A program made the translations under genes and the position numbers. From the NCBI GenBank assembly GCA_900549445.1, contig UROS01000140.1, positions 1 through 6,316 of the forward strand: a stretch of 6,316 nucleotides of DNA, written 5' to 3'. Source of the stretch: an uncultured Porphyromonadaceae bacterium (GTDB lineage: Bacteria; Bacteroidota; Bacteroidia; Bacteroidales; Muribaculaceae). This document shows positions 1 through 6,316 of the stretch, piece after piece; position 1 is the stretch's first letter, and every line of letters starts with the position of its first letter. Below the pieces are notes generated by a model, which saw nothing but the letters and a program-made list of their open reading frames with translations, did no database searches and had not been told where the DNA came from.

Positions 1-867
1 AGACAGAGCCCCAACGGCATCGACAATTTCCGCTTCCTCCCGCATCCCGTCACCATGCCGGAGACCGACGATCCCGCGACCAATGTCTACGACATGCGTC
101 TGACAAAGCATGAGGACGGCTACGTCTACGGTCTCTTCTGCGTGGAGCGCCACGACGACTCCAAGCCCGGCGATCTCTCGGCGGCTACCGCTACCTGCGG
201 CATCGCCCGCTCTAAGGATCTCGTGAACTGGGAACGCCTTCCCGACCTCAGGACAAAGAGCCAGCAGCGCAACGTGGTGCTTCATCCCGAATTCGTCGAC
301 GGCAAATACGCCCTCTACACCCGCCCGCAGGACGGCTTCATCGACACCGGCAGCGGCGGCGGCATCGGTTGGGCGCTTGTCGACGACATCACCCGCGCCG
401 AAGTTCATGAAGAGATTATCATCGATCCCCGCTACTACCACACCATCAAGGAAGTGAAGAACGGTGAAGGCCCTCATCCCATCAAGACTTCCAAAGGATG
501 GCTCCACCTCGCCCACGGCGTGCGTGCCTGCGCATCCGGTCTGCGCTACGTGCTCTACCTCTATATGACCTCGCTCGAGCGTCCCTGGGAGAAAATAGCT
601 TCCCCCGGCGGATTCTTCATGGCTCCGGTAGGGGAGGAGTACATCGGCGACGTGATGAACGTGCTGTTCGCCAACGGCTGGATAGCCGACGAAGACGGCA
701 AAGTGTTCATCTACTATGCTTCGTCCGACACCCGCATGCACGTGGCCACCTCCACCGTCGATCAGCTTGTTGACTACTGCCTCAACACTCCCGAGGACGG
801 TCTGTCGACCTCCGAGTCGGTCAAGACCCTCAACCGGCTTATCGACAGCAATCTGAAATTCATTTAA
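1..867 (+). CDS. 4-O-beta-D-mannosyl-D-glucose phosphorylase (GH130), 5' partial
   Basis: Cytoplasmic enzyme expected to cleave Man-beta-1,4-Glc with inorganic phosphate to alpha-mannose 1-phosphate and glucose. The frame is open from base 1, so the ATG at 55 is internal; 288 residues and the TAA stop are visible. Family signatures are the stretch NVYDMRLT (Asp at 91-93 is the likely catalytic proton donor of GH130, equivalent to Asp131 of the B. fragilis enzyme), the GEGPHPIKT...GWLHLAHGV block at about 463-522, and the C-terminal YYASSDTRMHVAT segment. If that Asp is residue 131, about 100 N-terminal residues are missing, giving a total near 390, the usual size. The epimerase and symporter genes downstream favour mannosylglucose over other GH130 substrates such as mannooligosaccharides or N-glycan-type Man-GlcNAc. 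The family call is firm; exact substrate is inferred from context and from the MGP-like sequence. Confidence 0.9.
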   Translation, partial: RQSPNGIDNFRFLPHPVTMPETDDPATNVYDMRLTKHEDGYVYGLFCVERHDDSKPGDLSAATATCGIARSKDLVNWERLPDLRTKSQQRNVVLHPEFVDGKYALYTRPQDGFIDTGSGGGIGWALVDDITRAEVHEEIIIDPRYYHTIKEVKNGEGPHPIKTSKGWLHLAHGVRACASGLRYVLYLYMTSLERPWEKIASPGGFFMAPVGEEYIGDVMNVLFANGWIADEDGKVFIYYASSDTRMHVATSTVDQLVDYCLNTPEDGLSTSESVKTLNRLIDSNLKFI

Positions 868-883
868 TCACCATCACTTTTTC

Positions 884-933
884 ACGGTTGCCTCCGGGAG
901 CCTCGGCTGTCCCGGGGGCGACTGTACCGTTTT
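884..933 (+). terminator. Terminator-like hairpin inside the operon
   Basis: Bases 884-899 can pair with 910-925 over 16 consecutive positions, with three G-U wobbles when read as RNA. The apical part (GC-rich, 890-899 with 910-919) is strongest, and the 10-base loop can form an extra small stem. A run of four T follows at 930-933, five bases beyond the stem. It starts 17 bases after the phosphorylase stop and ends 33 bases before the symporter start. The short, slightly displaced T-run suggests partial termination or an mRNA-stabilising or processing structure rather than a complete stop, because the downstream genes belong to the same pathway. The pairing is seen directly; the function is inferred. 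Confidence 0.55.
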
Positions 934-965
934 AATCAGTCACACTCCATTTCTCTTTTAATACC

Positions 966-2408
966 ATGGCTCCATTACGCGAAAAAATCGGATATGGGTT
1001 CGGCGACATGGCGTCGTCGATGTTCTGGAAAGTTTTCAGTTATTATCTGCCGTTCTTCTATGCCAACGTGTTTGGCATCGGACTTATCGAGACCGGAATT
1101 CTGCTCCTCGTCACCCGAATATGGGACGCTGTCAGCGACCCGATGATGGGTATCGTGGCAGACCGCACGAAGACCCGTTGGGGCAAGTACCGCCCCTACC
1201 TCCTCTGGGTTGCCGCTCCGTTCTCTATCTGCGGCATCCTTCTGTTCACTACCCCCGACTGGGGACAGGGTGCAAAGCTCGTCTGGGCCTACGTCACCTA
1301 TATCCTCATGATGACCGTCTACACCGGCATCAACGTGCCTTACGGAGCCATGCTCGGCGTGATGACCGACAACTCGCAGGAAAAGACTGTTTTCTCCTCA
1401 TTCCGCATGTTCTTTGCCTACGGTGGCTCATTCATAGCTCTCTTCGCCTGGGATCCGCTGTGCAACATGTTCCGCAACGACCTCGGAATGTCGCTCCAGA
1501 CCTCCTGGCAGTTCGCCATGATTGTTATCGCCGTATGCTGCTTCATTCTCTTCCTCCTCTGCTTCAAGATGACCCGCGAGCGTCTCGCCACGGCTCCTTC
1601 TGCATCGCTCGGAAAGGATCTCAAGGCTCTCGTCACCAACAAACCCTGGTGGCTTCTCAACGGTGCTTCGCTCTGCTTCAATCTCTTCAACACCGTGCGC
1701 GGCGCCACCGTGGCATTCTTCTTTGCCGACATCATAGGCGGCGAGCAGCATATCGTGGTGTTCTCCCTCTCGATTCTCTTCTATTCCGGTCTGTTCCTCG
1801 GAGTAGGCGAGGTTGCCAATATGGTAGGTGTGGCTCTCGCAGTGCCTATCACAAACAAAATCGGCAAGAAACCCACCTTCATTCTCGTCGACCTTCTGCT
1901 AATCATCTTCAGCATCATATTCTTCTGCTGCCCGCCGTCGACCAACGCCGGTCTGCTGCTCATGCTCCTGCTCCAGGTAGTGATTTCCGTGCTTACCGGC
2001 ATCATGTCGCCGTTGGTATGGTCTATGTATGCCGACGTCAGCGACTACTCCGAGCTTAAATACAAGTCAGCCTCCACCGGACTCATTTTCTCCTCCGCCT
2101 CCATGGCCCAGAAGTTCGGCGGCGCTATCGGCGGTGCCGCTGTAATGTGGCTCCTCCACGGCTACGGCTACATCGAGCGCCCCGAAGGTGCCGACACGCT
2201 CAATATCGTGCAGCCCGACAGCGCCATCTCGTGCCTGTGGATGCTCATGACCTTCATCCCAGCCGGCGTGGCTCTGCTTTCGATGCTCATCGTATGGCTC
2301 TATCCCCTCGGAACCTCCGAAATGAACGAGATTGTGGCACGACTCAAGGTGCAGCGCGAAAACCCTGTAGATCCCTCCGAAGCTAAAGATTTCGTTGAAC
2401 CCGTATAA
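966..2408 (+). CDS. GPH-family sugar:cation symporter (MFS, MelB-like), probable beta-mannoside importer
   Basis: A 480-residue inner-membrane protein of the glycoside-pentoside-hexuronide:cation symporter family, with about 12 hydrophobic segments in two halves (roughly residues 17-220 and 228-450). It opens with YGFGDM and carries the family signature RIWDAVSDPMMG...DRTKTRWGKYRPY at about 51-78. Asp54 and Asp58 match the cation-site Asp55 and Asp59 of E. coli MelB, so coupling to Na+ or H+ is likely. With the same offset, MelB's sugar-site Asp19 and Asp124 fall on Ser18 and Asn123 here, fitting a different sugar. The neighbours are an epimerase for mannobiose and a mannosylglucose phosphorylase, so the substrate is probably mannobiose or a related disaccharide. 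The equivalent B. fragilis mannan cluster also carries a sugar symporter. The ATG at 966 is preceded by an AT-rich leader and no Shine-Dalgarno sequence. The substrate is inferred. Confidence 0.9.
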   Translation: MAPLREKIGYGFGDMASSMFWKVFSYYLPFFYANVFGIGLIETGILLLVTRIWDAVSDPMMGIVADRTKTRWGKYRPYLLWVAAPFSICGILLFTTPDWGQGAKLVWAYVTYILMMTVYTGINVPYGAMLGVMTDNSQEKTVFSSFRMFFAYGGSFIALFAWDPLCNMFRNDLGMSLQTSWQFAMIVIAVCCFILFLLCFKMTRERLATAPSASLGKDLKALVTNKPWWLLNGASLCFNLFNTVRGATVAFFFADIIGGEQHIVVFSLSILFYSGLFLGVGEVANMVGVALAVPITNKIGKKPTFILVDLLLIIFSIIFFCCPPSTNAGLLLMLLLQVVISVLTGIMSPLVWSMYADVSDYSELKYKSASTGLIFSSASMAQKFGGAIGGAAVMWLLHGYGYIERPEGADTLNIVQPDSAISCLWMLMTFIPAGVALLSMLIVWLYPLGTSEMNEIVARLKVQRENPVDPSEAKDFVEPV

Positions 2409-2409
2409 C

Positions 2410-3609
2410 ATGAATAAAAAAGAATTCTCACAGGAACTCATTGAGAACCTGACCGAAAATATCCTTCCCTACTGGATGGAGAAAATGTCGGATCCGCGCG
2501 GCGGTTACTATGGCCGCCGCGACGGCGACGACCGCCTCGACCCCGATGCCGCAAAGGGCGCCATCCTCAACGCCCGCATCCTCTGGACTTTCTCCGCCGC
2601 CTATCGCGTGCTGCGCCGTCCCGAGTACCTCGAGCACGCAACCCGAGCGAAAAATTACATCATGGAGCACTTCATCGACCGCGAATTCGGCGGAGCGTAC
2701 TGGAGTGTGAATGCCGACGGCACCCCCGCTGATACAAAGAAGCAGTTCTACGCCATCGGCTTCATGATTTACGGCCTCTCGGAATATTACCGCGTTACGG
2801 CCGACGAGGAGGCGCTCGCCCTTGCAATGGATCTCTTCCGCGTTATCGAGACCCACAGCCGCGATCGCGTTAAGGGCGGCTACATCGAGGCAACCACACG
2901 CGACTGGCAGCCCATAGCCGACATGCGCCTGAGCGACAAGGACGCCAACTCGTCGAAGACAATGAACACCCATCTCCACATCATCGAGGGCTACACTGCG
3001 CTCCTGCGCGTTTGCCGCACACCCGAGGTGGAGGAAGCAACCCGTTACCTGCTGCGCCTTTTCCTCGACAAAATCGAGAATCAGCACACGCATCACCTCA
3101 CCCTCTTTTTCAACGACGACTGGCAGAAAGTCGACGACACCGAGTCTTACGGCCACGACATCGAGGCCTCGTGGCTTCTTCTCGAGACCGCACAGGTAAT
3201 CGGCGACCCCCGGCTTCTCGATGAAACCCTCCGCCACACGCTCCATATTGCCCGGGCCGGACTCCGCGGCCGTTGCTGCGACGGCTCGATGGTCTACGAG
3301 CGCCATGCCAACGGCCATTTCGACAACGACAAACACTGGTGGGTGCAGGCCGAGGACGTGATCGGCCAGCTCTACCTCGCTGAATTCCACAATGAACCCG
3401 GCGAGGTGGAAAAAGCCTGGCAGTCGTGGCAGTACATCAAAAATAACCTCGTGGCTCCCGATGGCGAATGGTACTGGTCGCGCCGTGGTTCCGACGGTTC
3501 CGTGAACCGCATCGACGACCGCGCCGGTTTCTGGAAATGCCCCTATCATAACTCCCGCATGTGTCTCGAGGGCTACGAACGCCTGCGCGACTTGACCGAA
3601 AAAGAATAA
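2410..3609 (+). CDS. Cellobiose/mannobiose 2-epimerase (AGE superfamily)
   Basis: A 399-residue cytoplasmic (alpha/alpha)6-barrel enzyme that epimerises C2 of the reducing-end sugar of beta-1,4 disaccharides; here it probably makes Man-Glc from Man-Man. Residues known to be essential in Ruminococcus albus cellobiose 2-epimerase are all present: Arg56 in KGAILNARILW (R52 there), His190 in NTHLHIIEG (H184), His249, Glu252 and Trp255 in GHDIEASWL (H243, E246, W249), and His380 in KCPYHNSRM (H374). The constant +6 offset from the second onward supports a true orthologue rather than an N-acylglucosamine 2-epimerase. I chose the ATG at 2410, one base after the symporter stop. An in-frame TTG at 2395 would add five residues and overlap the upstream gene, but nothing supports it. 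The near-abutting junction suggests translational coupling with the transporter. Confidence 0.92.
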   Translation: MNKKEFSQELIENLTENILPYWMEKMSDPRGGYYGRRDGDDRLDPDAAKGAILNARILWTFSAAYRVLRRPEYLEHATRAKNYIMEHFIDREFGGAYWSVNADGTPADTKKQFYAIGFMIYGLSEYYRVTADEEALALAMDLFRVIETHSRDRVKGGYIEATTRDWQPIADMRLSDKDANSSKTMNTHLHIIEGYTALLRVCRTPEVEEATRYLLRLFLDKIENQHTHHLTLFFNDDWQKVDDTESYGHDIEASWLLLETAQVIGDPRLLDETLRHTLHIARAGLRGRCCDGSMVYERHANGHFDNDKHWWVQAEDVIGQLYLAEFHNEPGEVEKAWQSWQYIKNNLVAPDGEWYWSRRGSDGSVNRIDDRAGFWKCPYHNSRMCLEGYERLRDLTEKE

Positions 3610-3622
3610 AAATCATCATGTC

Positions 3623-3679
3623 ATGAAGAAAACAATTCTCACAGTCATGCTTTCGGCGCTCGCTGTAAGCGCCTCGGCG
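3623..3679 (+). other. Signal peptide of the esterase
   Basis: The first 19 residues show two lysines, a hydrophobic core from Ile5 to Val15 and a small-residue Ala-Ser-Ala site before Val20, matching signal peptidase I cleavage. No Cys lies at the expected +1 lipoprotein position. Export places this esterase outside the cytoplasm; the epimerase in the same cluster shows no such signal, while the start of the phosphorylase lies outside the window. Confidence 0.8.
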
Positions 3680-5047
3680 GTGATCCGTCCCGCAAGCATG
3701 ATCACCGACAACATGGTGCTCGAACAGAACGCCAATGCCCGCATATGGGGCACCGCCGACCCCGGCGAGAAAGTGACCGTAACAACCTCGTGGGACGGCA
3801 AGTCCTACACGACCCAGACCGACCGAACCGGCGACTGGTGTCTCGCCGTAGCAACTCCGGCCGGTTCCTTCACCCCTTATACCATAACCATAGCCGACGG
3901 CAGCGAAATCAAAATCAACAACGTGCTTATCGGCGAAGTATGGCTCGCATCGGGCCAGAGCAACATGCAGATGCCGCTGAAAGGGTTCGACGGCTGCTGC
4001 GTTGACGGCGGATATGCCGAAATCGCCTCCGCACGCAACTGGGCCGACAAGGTGCGCTTCTTCACAGTGCCCCTCACCCAGAGCTACGAGCCCCTCGACA
4101 CTGTCGACGCTCGCTGGGTGACCCCTTCTCCCGAAACCGCTCCCGAGTTCTCCGCCGTGGCATGGCATTTCGCCAAGCAGATGTCGGAAGTGCTCAACGT
4201 TCCGGTCGGAATAGTCAGCGCAGCCTACGGCGGTGCCCGCGTGGAGAGCTGGACCCCCCGCGACATGCTCGAGAAGTATCCCGACGTGTCGCTCGACAAA
4301 AAGGATATCGAGGGCATGACTCATTACCTCCGCCCGCTGCTTATGTACAACGCCATGTTCAACCCCGTCAGCAACTATACCTACAAGGGAATCATCTGGT
4401 ATCAGGGCTGCTCCAACGTGGGCGCCGCCGACACTTACGCCGACCGCCTCGCCGCCATGATTACCCGCTGGCGCTCCGACATCGGCATCGGCGACATACC
4501 CTTCTACGCAGTTGAGATCGCTCCCTTCCAGTATGGCGACGGTCAGACCGAGCAGGCTCCCTACCTCCGCGAGGCGCAGTGGAAGGCGGTCAGCATGGTT
4601 CCCAACGCCGACATGATTTCTATCAACGACCTCGTCAAGCCCTACGAGCGCTACAACATCCATCCCGGCAACAAGGAGGCCGTAGGCCGCCGCCTCTGCG
4701 ACCTCGCCCTCAACAAAACCTACGGCTGCAAGCAGTTCCTCGCCGGAAGCCCGCGCTACAAGAGCCACCGCATTGAAGGCGGTAAGGTTTACGTGGCGAT
4801 CGACTCGCCCAACCAGGGCATCTGCCGTAACTACGACATCCGGGGTTTTGAGGTGGCAGGCCCCGACAAGGTGTTCCATCCCGCCGTAAACCCCACCCTC
4901 CGGTGGCAGACCAACGAGATTGTTGTGGAAAGCCCCGAGGTGCCGAATCCCGTGGCAGTGCGCTACTGCTTCCGCGATTTCCTTCCCGGAACCCTCCACG
5001 GAGGCAACTTCCTCCCCCTGATCCCCTTCCGCACCGACAACTGGTAA
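3623..5047 (+). CDS. Secreted sialate O-acetylesterase-family carbohydrate esterase (SGNH hydrolase)
   Basis: A 474-residue exported hydrolase of the SASA/DUF303 family. Residues 1-19 form a Sec signal peptide (KK, hydrophobic core, cleavage after ASA) without a lipobox Cys, so it is probably soluble in the periplasm. Residues about 20-100 form a beta-rich N-terminal domain. The SGNH domain starts at GEVWLASGQSNMQMP, with Ser113 as nucleophile. It continues with the SAAYGGARVESW glycine block, WYQGCSN at 259-265 (Asn265 in the oxyanion-hole block), and NIHPGNKEAVGRRL with catalytic His347. The length is normal for the family. It follows the epimerase after 13 bases and is the last gene before a strong terminator. 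Although family members are named for sialic acid, the setting points to removal of O-acetyl groups from acetylated mannan or glucomannan oligosaccharides. The family is certain; the substrate is inferred from context. Confidence 0.88.
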   Translation: MKKTILTVMLSALAVSASAVIRPASMITDNMVLEQNANARIWGTADPGEKVTVTTSWDGKSYTTQTDRTGDWCLAVATPAGSFTPYTITIADGSEIKINNVLIGEVWLASGQSNMQMPLKGFDGCCVDGGYAEIASARNWADKVRFFTVPLTQSYEPLDTVDARWVTPSPETAPEFSAVAWHFAKQMSEVLNVPVGIVSAAYGGARVESWTPRDMLEKYPDVSLDKKDIEGMTHYLRPLLMYNAMFNPVSNYTYKGIIWYQGCSNVGAADTYADRLAAMITRWRSDIGIGDIPFYAVEIAPFQYGDGQTEQAPYLREAQWKAVSMVPNADMISINDLVKPYERYNIHPGNKEAVGRRLCDLALNKTYGCKQFLAGSPRYKSHRIEGGKVYVAIDSPNQGICRNYDIRGFEVAGPDKVFHPAVNPTLRWQTNEIVVESPEVPNPVAVRYCFRDFLPGTLHGGNFLPLIPFRTDNW

Positions 5048-5060
5048 TCAGAAACCGGTA

Positions 5061-5111
5061 GATAACACAACAGGAGCCTGCGCCATTGGCGCAGGCTCCT
5101 GTTGTGTTATC
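5061..5111. terminator. Bidirectional rho-independent terminator, perfect 24-bp inverted repeat
   Basis: Bases 5061-5084 and 5088-5111 are exact reverse complements around the three-base loop ATT. The inner part is GC-rich (GGAGCCTGCGCC and complement). The outer part (GATAACACAACA and complement) supplies a T-rich 3' flank in both directions. It lies 13 bases after the esterase stop and 13 bases from the stop of the convergent yebC-type gene, so one structure can end both transcripts. Confidence 0.93.
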
Positions 5112-5124
5112 GCGGGAATGCGGT

Positions 5125-5859
5125 TTATTCTTCTTCGTCGGATTCCTCTTCCTTCATGTTGTGGAACACGTTCTGCACGTCCTCGTCGTCCTCGAATTTT
5201 TCGAGAAGTTTCTCAAGGGTGGCACGCTGTTCGGGGGTCACTTCCTTAAGATCGTGGGGAATGCGCTCGAATTCCGAGCTGATGATTTCGAAACCGTTGT
5301 CCTCGAGGTATTTCTGAATGTTGGAGTACTCCTCGAAAGCGCCGTAGAGCACGATTTCCTCCTCGTCGTTCTCCAGTTCGTCAACGCCGTAGTCAATTAG
5401 CTCAAGTTCGAGATCCTCGAGCGAAACGCCCTCTTTCGGTTTGATCTTGAACACGCTCTTGTGGTCGAACATGAACGACAGAGAGCCCTGGGTACCCAGT
5501 GTGCCGCCGTGTTTGGTGAAGTAGGAGCGCACGTTGGCAACGGTGCGGGTGTTGTTGTCGGTGGCAGCCTCCACCACGATGGCGATGCCGAAAGGACCGT
5601 ATCCTTCGTATACTATTTCCTTGTAGTCGCCTGCATCCTTGTCGGTTGCCTTCTTGATGGCGCGGTCAACGGTGTCCTTGGGCATGTTGGCAGCCTTGGC
5701 GTTCTGCATGAGAGCGCGCAGACGGGGGTTGGTCGACGGATCTGGGCCGCCGGCTTTGGCTGCGATGGTTATTTCCTTGCCGATGCGGGTGAATGTGCGC
5801 GACATATTGCCCCATCGTTTGAGTTTACGTGCTTTGCGGTATTCAAAAGCTCTTCCCAT
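5125..5859 (-). CDS. yebC: YebC/PmpR/TACO1-family translation factor or transcriptional regulator
   Basis: A 244-residue cytoplasmic protein, close to the usual family length of about 240-250. The N-terminal region runs MGRAFEYRKARKLKRWGNM, FTRIGKEITIAAKAGG and NPRLRALMQNAKAANMPKD. The central region has YEGYGPFGIAIVVEAATDN, RTVANVRSYFTKHGGTLG and SLSFMF. All are family blocks, and the FEYRK...KRWGNM start is the form typical of Bacteroidetes. The tail is very acidic (KEEESDEEE). The family was long called a DNA-binding regulator. Later work on YebC and mitochondrial TACO1 links it to the ribosome and to relief of stalling at proline-rich stretches, so an unqualified regulator label may mislead. 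It follows pheT by 33 bases on the same strand, which suits a translation-related role and probable co-transcription. Confidence 0.94.
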   Translation of the reverse strand: MGRAFEYRKARKLKRWGNMSRTFTRIGKEITIAAKAGGPDPSTNPRLRALMQNAKAANMPKDTVDRAIKKATDKDAGDYKEIVYEGYGPFGIAIVVEAATDNNTRTVANVRSYFTKHGGTLGTQGSLSFMFDHKSVFKIKPKEGVSLEDLELELIDYGVDELENDEEEIVLYGAFEEYSNIQKYLEDNGFEIISSEFERIPHDLKEVTPEQRATLEKLLEKFEDDEDVQNVFHNMKEEESDEEE

Positions 5860-5892
5860 AGTGGTATGTTTTGTTGTATTTTTTGATTGGAT
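5860..5892 (-). promoter_or_regulatory. A-rich translation leader of the yebC-type gene
   Basis: On the minus strand the 33 bases before the ATG are rich in A and contain no GGAGG-like site, as is usual for translation initiation in Bacteroidetes. No TAnnTTTG-type -7 element or terminator hairpin is visible in this gap, so read-through from pheT is the likely source of transcript. Confidence 0.5.
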
Positions 5893-6316
5893 TTATCTGA
5901 GTTCTGCGCCGAGCTGTTTCTTGAGATTGTTGATGATCTTTTCCATTGTGGCGGTGATCTGCTTGTCGTTGAGAGTCTTCTCATCGTCCTGAAGAATCAT
6001 TGCCACGGCGTATGATTTCTTTCCTGCCGGCAGGCCTTTGCCCTCGTAAACGTCGAAGAGCGTCACCTCGCGCAGCAGACGGCGCTCGCTGTCGCGGATA
6101 ACGGCCTCGACCCGGTCGAAGGTAACTGCCTTGTCGAGCAGCAGGGCGAGGTCGCGCTTCACGGCCATCGACTTCGGCAGCGGTGTGTAGAGCACTTTCT
6201 TCTTCATGGAGATTGCCACGAGCGCATGCCAGTCGAGTTCAGCGTAGTAGAGCGGCTGGTTTATGTCGAAGCGCGAGAGAATCTTGTTGCTGACCACGCC
6301 CATCGAGCCGAGCGGC
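5893..6316 (-). CDS. pheT: Phenylalanine--tRNA ligase beta subunit, C-terminal part (5' partial)
   Basis: The last 140 or so codons of the beta subunit of the alpha2-beta2 enzyme that charges tRNA-Phe in the cytoplasm. The frame stays open to the right edge, reading PLGSMGVVSNKIL before the first Met, so that Met at 6301-6303 is internal. After the end of the core (LYYAELDWHAL), from about 6200 down to the stop, comes the FDX-ACB anticodon-binding domain. Its hallmarks are PKSMAVKRDLALLLD, the FDVYEGKGLPAGKKSYA block, the LQDDEKTLND stretch, and the C-terminal end KKQLGAELR. These strongly match pheT and argue against a free-standing ferredoxin-fold protein. Nothing is broken in the visible part. 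The yebC-type gene follows at 33 bases. Confidence 0.95.
   Translation of the reverse strand, partial: PLGSMGVVSNKILSRFDINQPLYYAELDWHALVAISMKKKVLYTPLPKSMAVKRDLALLLDKAVTFDRVEAVIRDSERRLLREVTLFDVYEGKGLPAGKKSYAVAMILQDDEKTLNDKQITATMEKIINNLKKQLGAELR

Noticed and set aside
55..57. ATG as the true start of the phosphorylase
   Set aside because: Codons before it continue the family sequence (NGIDNFRFLPHPV) and a protein starting here would lack about 120 residues of the fold; the gene is cut by the window edge.
868..965. Possible promoter in the gap before the symporter gene
   Set aside because: No TTTG or TAnnTTTG Bacteroidetes-type elements are present; only the hairpin and an AT-rich leader are supported.
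1121..2059. 312-codon plus-strand frame inside the symporter gene
   Set aside because: Out-of-frame, Arg- and His-rich translation nested in a gene with clear GPH motifs and membrane segments.
2395..2409. TTG start for the epimerase, five codons upstream
   Set aside because: The ATG at 2410 gives a normal N-terminus and sits right after the symporter stop; no feature favours the TTG.
2428..3549. 373-codon open frame on the minus strand opposite the epimerase
   Set aside because: Same cause: a codon-bias shadow of a gene whose catalytic residues are all recognisable on the plus strand; no family resemblance in the antisense product.
3618..3626. Two-codon upstream frame (ATG TCA TGA) overlapping the esterase start
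   Set aside because: Interesting as a possible leader frame, but in such a short AT-rich gap it can easily arise by chance and there is no sign of conservation to judge.
3437..4999. 520-codon open frame on the minus strand opposite the epimerase end and the esterase
   Set aside because: It lies antisense to two well-supported genes in a GC-rich region where the opposite frame rarely meets stops. The translation is rich in Val, Gly, Ala and His with no recognisable domain.

Overview
The window reads as a chromosomal fragment of a GC-rich member of the Bacteroidales. Muribaculaceae-like gut bacteria are my best guess, by inference from protein flavour, high GC and the lack of Shine-Dalgarno sequences; starts are instead preceded by A- or AT-rich leaders. 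I see no mobile element, CRISPR array, RNA gene or sign of recent transfer, and every intergenic gap is shorter than 100 bases.

The plus-strand block (1-5047) is a four-gene beta-mannoside utilisation cassette. It holds the 3' three quarters of a GH130 4-O-beta-D-mannosyl-D-glucose phosphorylase, a GPH-family sugar:cation symporter, a cellobiose/mannobiose 2-epimerase, and a secreted SGNH-type (sialate O-acetylesterase family) carbohydrate esterase. Read together: the esterase removes acetyl groups from decorated mannan oligosaccharides outside the cytoplasm, and the symporter brings mannobiose or similar disaccharides across the inner membrane. The epimerase turns Man-beta-1,4-Man into Man-beta-1,4-Glc, and the phosphorylase splits this with phosphate into mannose 1-phosphate and glucose. 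The epimerase-phosphorylase route is known from Bacteroides fragilis; the esterase's place in it is inferred from position. Depolymerising mannanases and a SusC/D pair would be expected outside the left edge.

The symporter, epimerase and esterase genes are packed with gaps of 1 and 13 bases and look co-transcribed. Between the phosphorylase and symporter genes there is a 98-base gap holding a long terminator-like hairpin and no recognisable Bacteroidetes promoter, so it may act as a partial terminator or processing site within the operon.

A perfect 24-bp inverted repeat (5061-5111) separates this block from a convergent minus-strand housekeeping pair. That pair, reading from the right edge, is the 3' end of pheT (phenylalanyl-tRNA synthetase beta subunit) and then a YebC/TACO1-family translation factor gene. 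I did not find a clearly undescribed system. The most interesting points are the internal hairpin, the altered sugar-site residues of the symporter and the coupling of an exported esterase to an intracellular phosphorolytic route.
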